DNA of 7,367 bases from positions 1-7,367 of the forward strand of contig CALCOQ010000349.1 in NCBI GenBank assembly GCA_937897005.1, in the 5' to 3' direction. This document shows positions 6,842 through 7,367 of the stretch, piece after piece. This DNA is from an uncultured euryarchaeote (lineage in GTDB: Archaea > Thermoplasmatota > Poseidoniia > Poseidoniales > Poseidoniaceae). Below the pieces are notes generated by a model that was not told where the DNA came from, did no database searches, and worked only from the letters and a program-made list of their open reading frames with translations. Each line of letters opens with the position of its first letter. Position 1 is the first letter of the stretch. The position numbers were made by a program, and so were the translations under genes.

Positions 6842-6950
6842 GGGTTCCAACAACTGTTCCAACCGACCTTGTTGTTCAAGATATCGTGAATCCTACTTCG
6901 ATTGCTTGTTCCCGATAGCACTATGGAGGGGTGTAATTGTACGCCGACTG
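6842..6950. promoter_or_regulatory. Divergent intergenic region between nadB and the small membrane protein gene
   Basis: These 109 bases must contain the nadB promoter (minus strand) and probably that of the plus-strand gene. The only TATA-like candidates are weak: the GATATC palindrome at 6880-6885 (40-45 bp upstream of the nadB ATG) and the AT-rich GTAATTGTA at 6933-6941. A Shine-Dalgarno-like GGAGGGGTG at 6925-6933 lies 17 nt before the ATG at 6951, unusually far, and no in-frame start codon lies nearer. Promoter assignment here is inference from gene orientation. Confidence 0.4.
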
Positions 6951-7367
6951 ATGGGGAGTAAGATTCCGCGCATCATTGCCGTCATTCTCGGCATACTGAT
7001 CATTGGTGTTTCAGTATTCAATGTCCACGTTGGTTTGGGCTCCTTTGGAGGCGAACCTGCAAAATTGATGTGGAACAACATCGCTACTGATACCTGTTCC
7101 AAGGCATTGAGTGGAGACTTCGAGGATGAATCCGAGATCGAGGATTGTGTAGGCGCAACAGGATTGTATGAGTTACATGATCTCATAGGCCTGTGCATTG
7201 GTATGATTCCATTGCTTGTTGGGGCCTTGCCCAAGAAAAAGAAAGGACGGCGAGGTAAAGGCGGCGGTGGAGCCGCCAACAAGAAGTTGGCCAAGAGGAT
7301 GCGCTCCGCCAAGATCAAGATGAGTTTCGGATTGACCTTTTTCATTCTCATCGCTCTTGATGCGATG
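6951..7367 (+). CDS. Unrecognised multi-pass membrane protein with a Lys/Arg/Gly-rich cytoplasmic loop, 3' end outside window
   Basis: The frame is open from the ATG at 6951 to the window end (139 residues, no stop) and I do not recognise the family. TM1 is about residues 6-26, after a basic N-terminus (MGSKIPR). A loop of about 48 residues follows that is acidic near its end (DFEDESEIEDC) and carries Cys49 and Cys66, which could form a disulphide outside the cell. TM2 is about 76-93. Residues 95-123 (bases 7233-7319) hold 14 Lys/Arg, no acidic residue, and a GKGGGG stretch. TM3 starts near 125 and runs into the edge. The charge pattern follows the positive-inside rule: N-terminus in, Cys loop out, basic loop in. 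No well-spaced Shine-Dalgarno precedes the ATG, so it may be leaderless. An in-frame TTG at 6906 would add 15 residues but looks worse. The clear topology supports a real gene; its function is unknown. Confidence 0.75.
   Translation, partial: MGSKIPRIIAVILGILIIGVSVFNVHVGLGSFGGEPAKLMWNNIATDTCSKALSGDFEDESEIEDCVGATGLYELHDLIGLCIGMIPLLVGALPKKKKGRRGKGGGGAANKKLAKRMRSAKIKMSFGLTFFILIALDAM

Noticed and set aside
6842..6862. TTG at 6862 as the nadB start
   Set aside because: It adds seven residues (MEQLLEP) before the FAD-binding strand, uses a rare start codon and has no Shine-Dalgarno site. The ATG at 6841 fits the family better.
6923..6961. A 12-codon frame beginning at ATG 6923, containing a GGAGGGG sequence
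   Set aside because: It is very short with no supporting initiation signal of its own. The GGAGGGG inside it is more simply a distant Shine-Dalgarno-like sequence or chance.
6893..7351. A 152-codon minus-strand frame at the right end
   Set aside because: It is antisense to the plus-strand frame from 6951. The plus frame gives clear transmembrane segments obeying the positive-inside rule, whereas the minus frame gives a Pro/Arg run opposite the Lys/Gly loop.

Overview
The window looks like a piece of archaeal chromosome, most likely from a marine Thermoplasmata-type euryarchaeon (Marine Group II/III, Poseidoniales-like). The evidence is A-type (V-like) ATP synthase genes B and D of euryarchaeal style, an AGGAGGTGA Shine-Dalgarno site, moderate GC, and a large membrane protein whose outer domain is dense in N-glycosylation sequons and paired cysteines. 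The lineage is an inference. V/A-type ATPases also occur in some bacteria, and no marker gene here fixes the taxon.

Layout from left to right: (1) the 3' three quarters of the ATP synthase subunit B gene (2-1033, +); (2) subunit D (1073-1690, +), 39 nt downstream behind a strong Shine-Dalgarno site and followed by a perfect 7-bp inverted repeat; (3) a large polytopic membrane protein (about 1794-4322, +) whose membrane half has the architecture of an M50 site-2 protease with most catalytic residues replaced, fused to a secreted, sequon-rich C-terminal half of about 440 residues; (4) a ketopantoate reductase gene (panE, 4327-5265, +) starting 4 nt after the previous stop; (5) an L-aspartate oxidase gene (nadB, 5258-6841, -), convergent with panE and overlapping its 3' end by 8 bp; (6) a divergent 109-bp intergenic region; (7) the 5' part of an unrecognised small membrane protein (6951 to the window end, +), cut by the window edge.

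The left end is the tail of the rotary ATPase operon. The middle pair (pseudoprotease-like protein and panE) is tightly spaced and probably co-translated, although no functional link between the two is evident. panE serves pantothenate/CoA synthesis and nadB the aspartate route to NAD. They are neighbours but lie on opposite strands. Coding density is very high, with no gap longer than about 110 bp. I see no tRNA, rRNA, CRISPR, insertion sequence or transfer signature. The most interesting item is the degenerate site-2 protease fused to a glycoprotein-like ectodomain.
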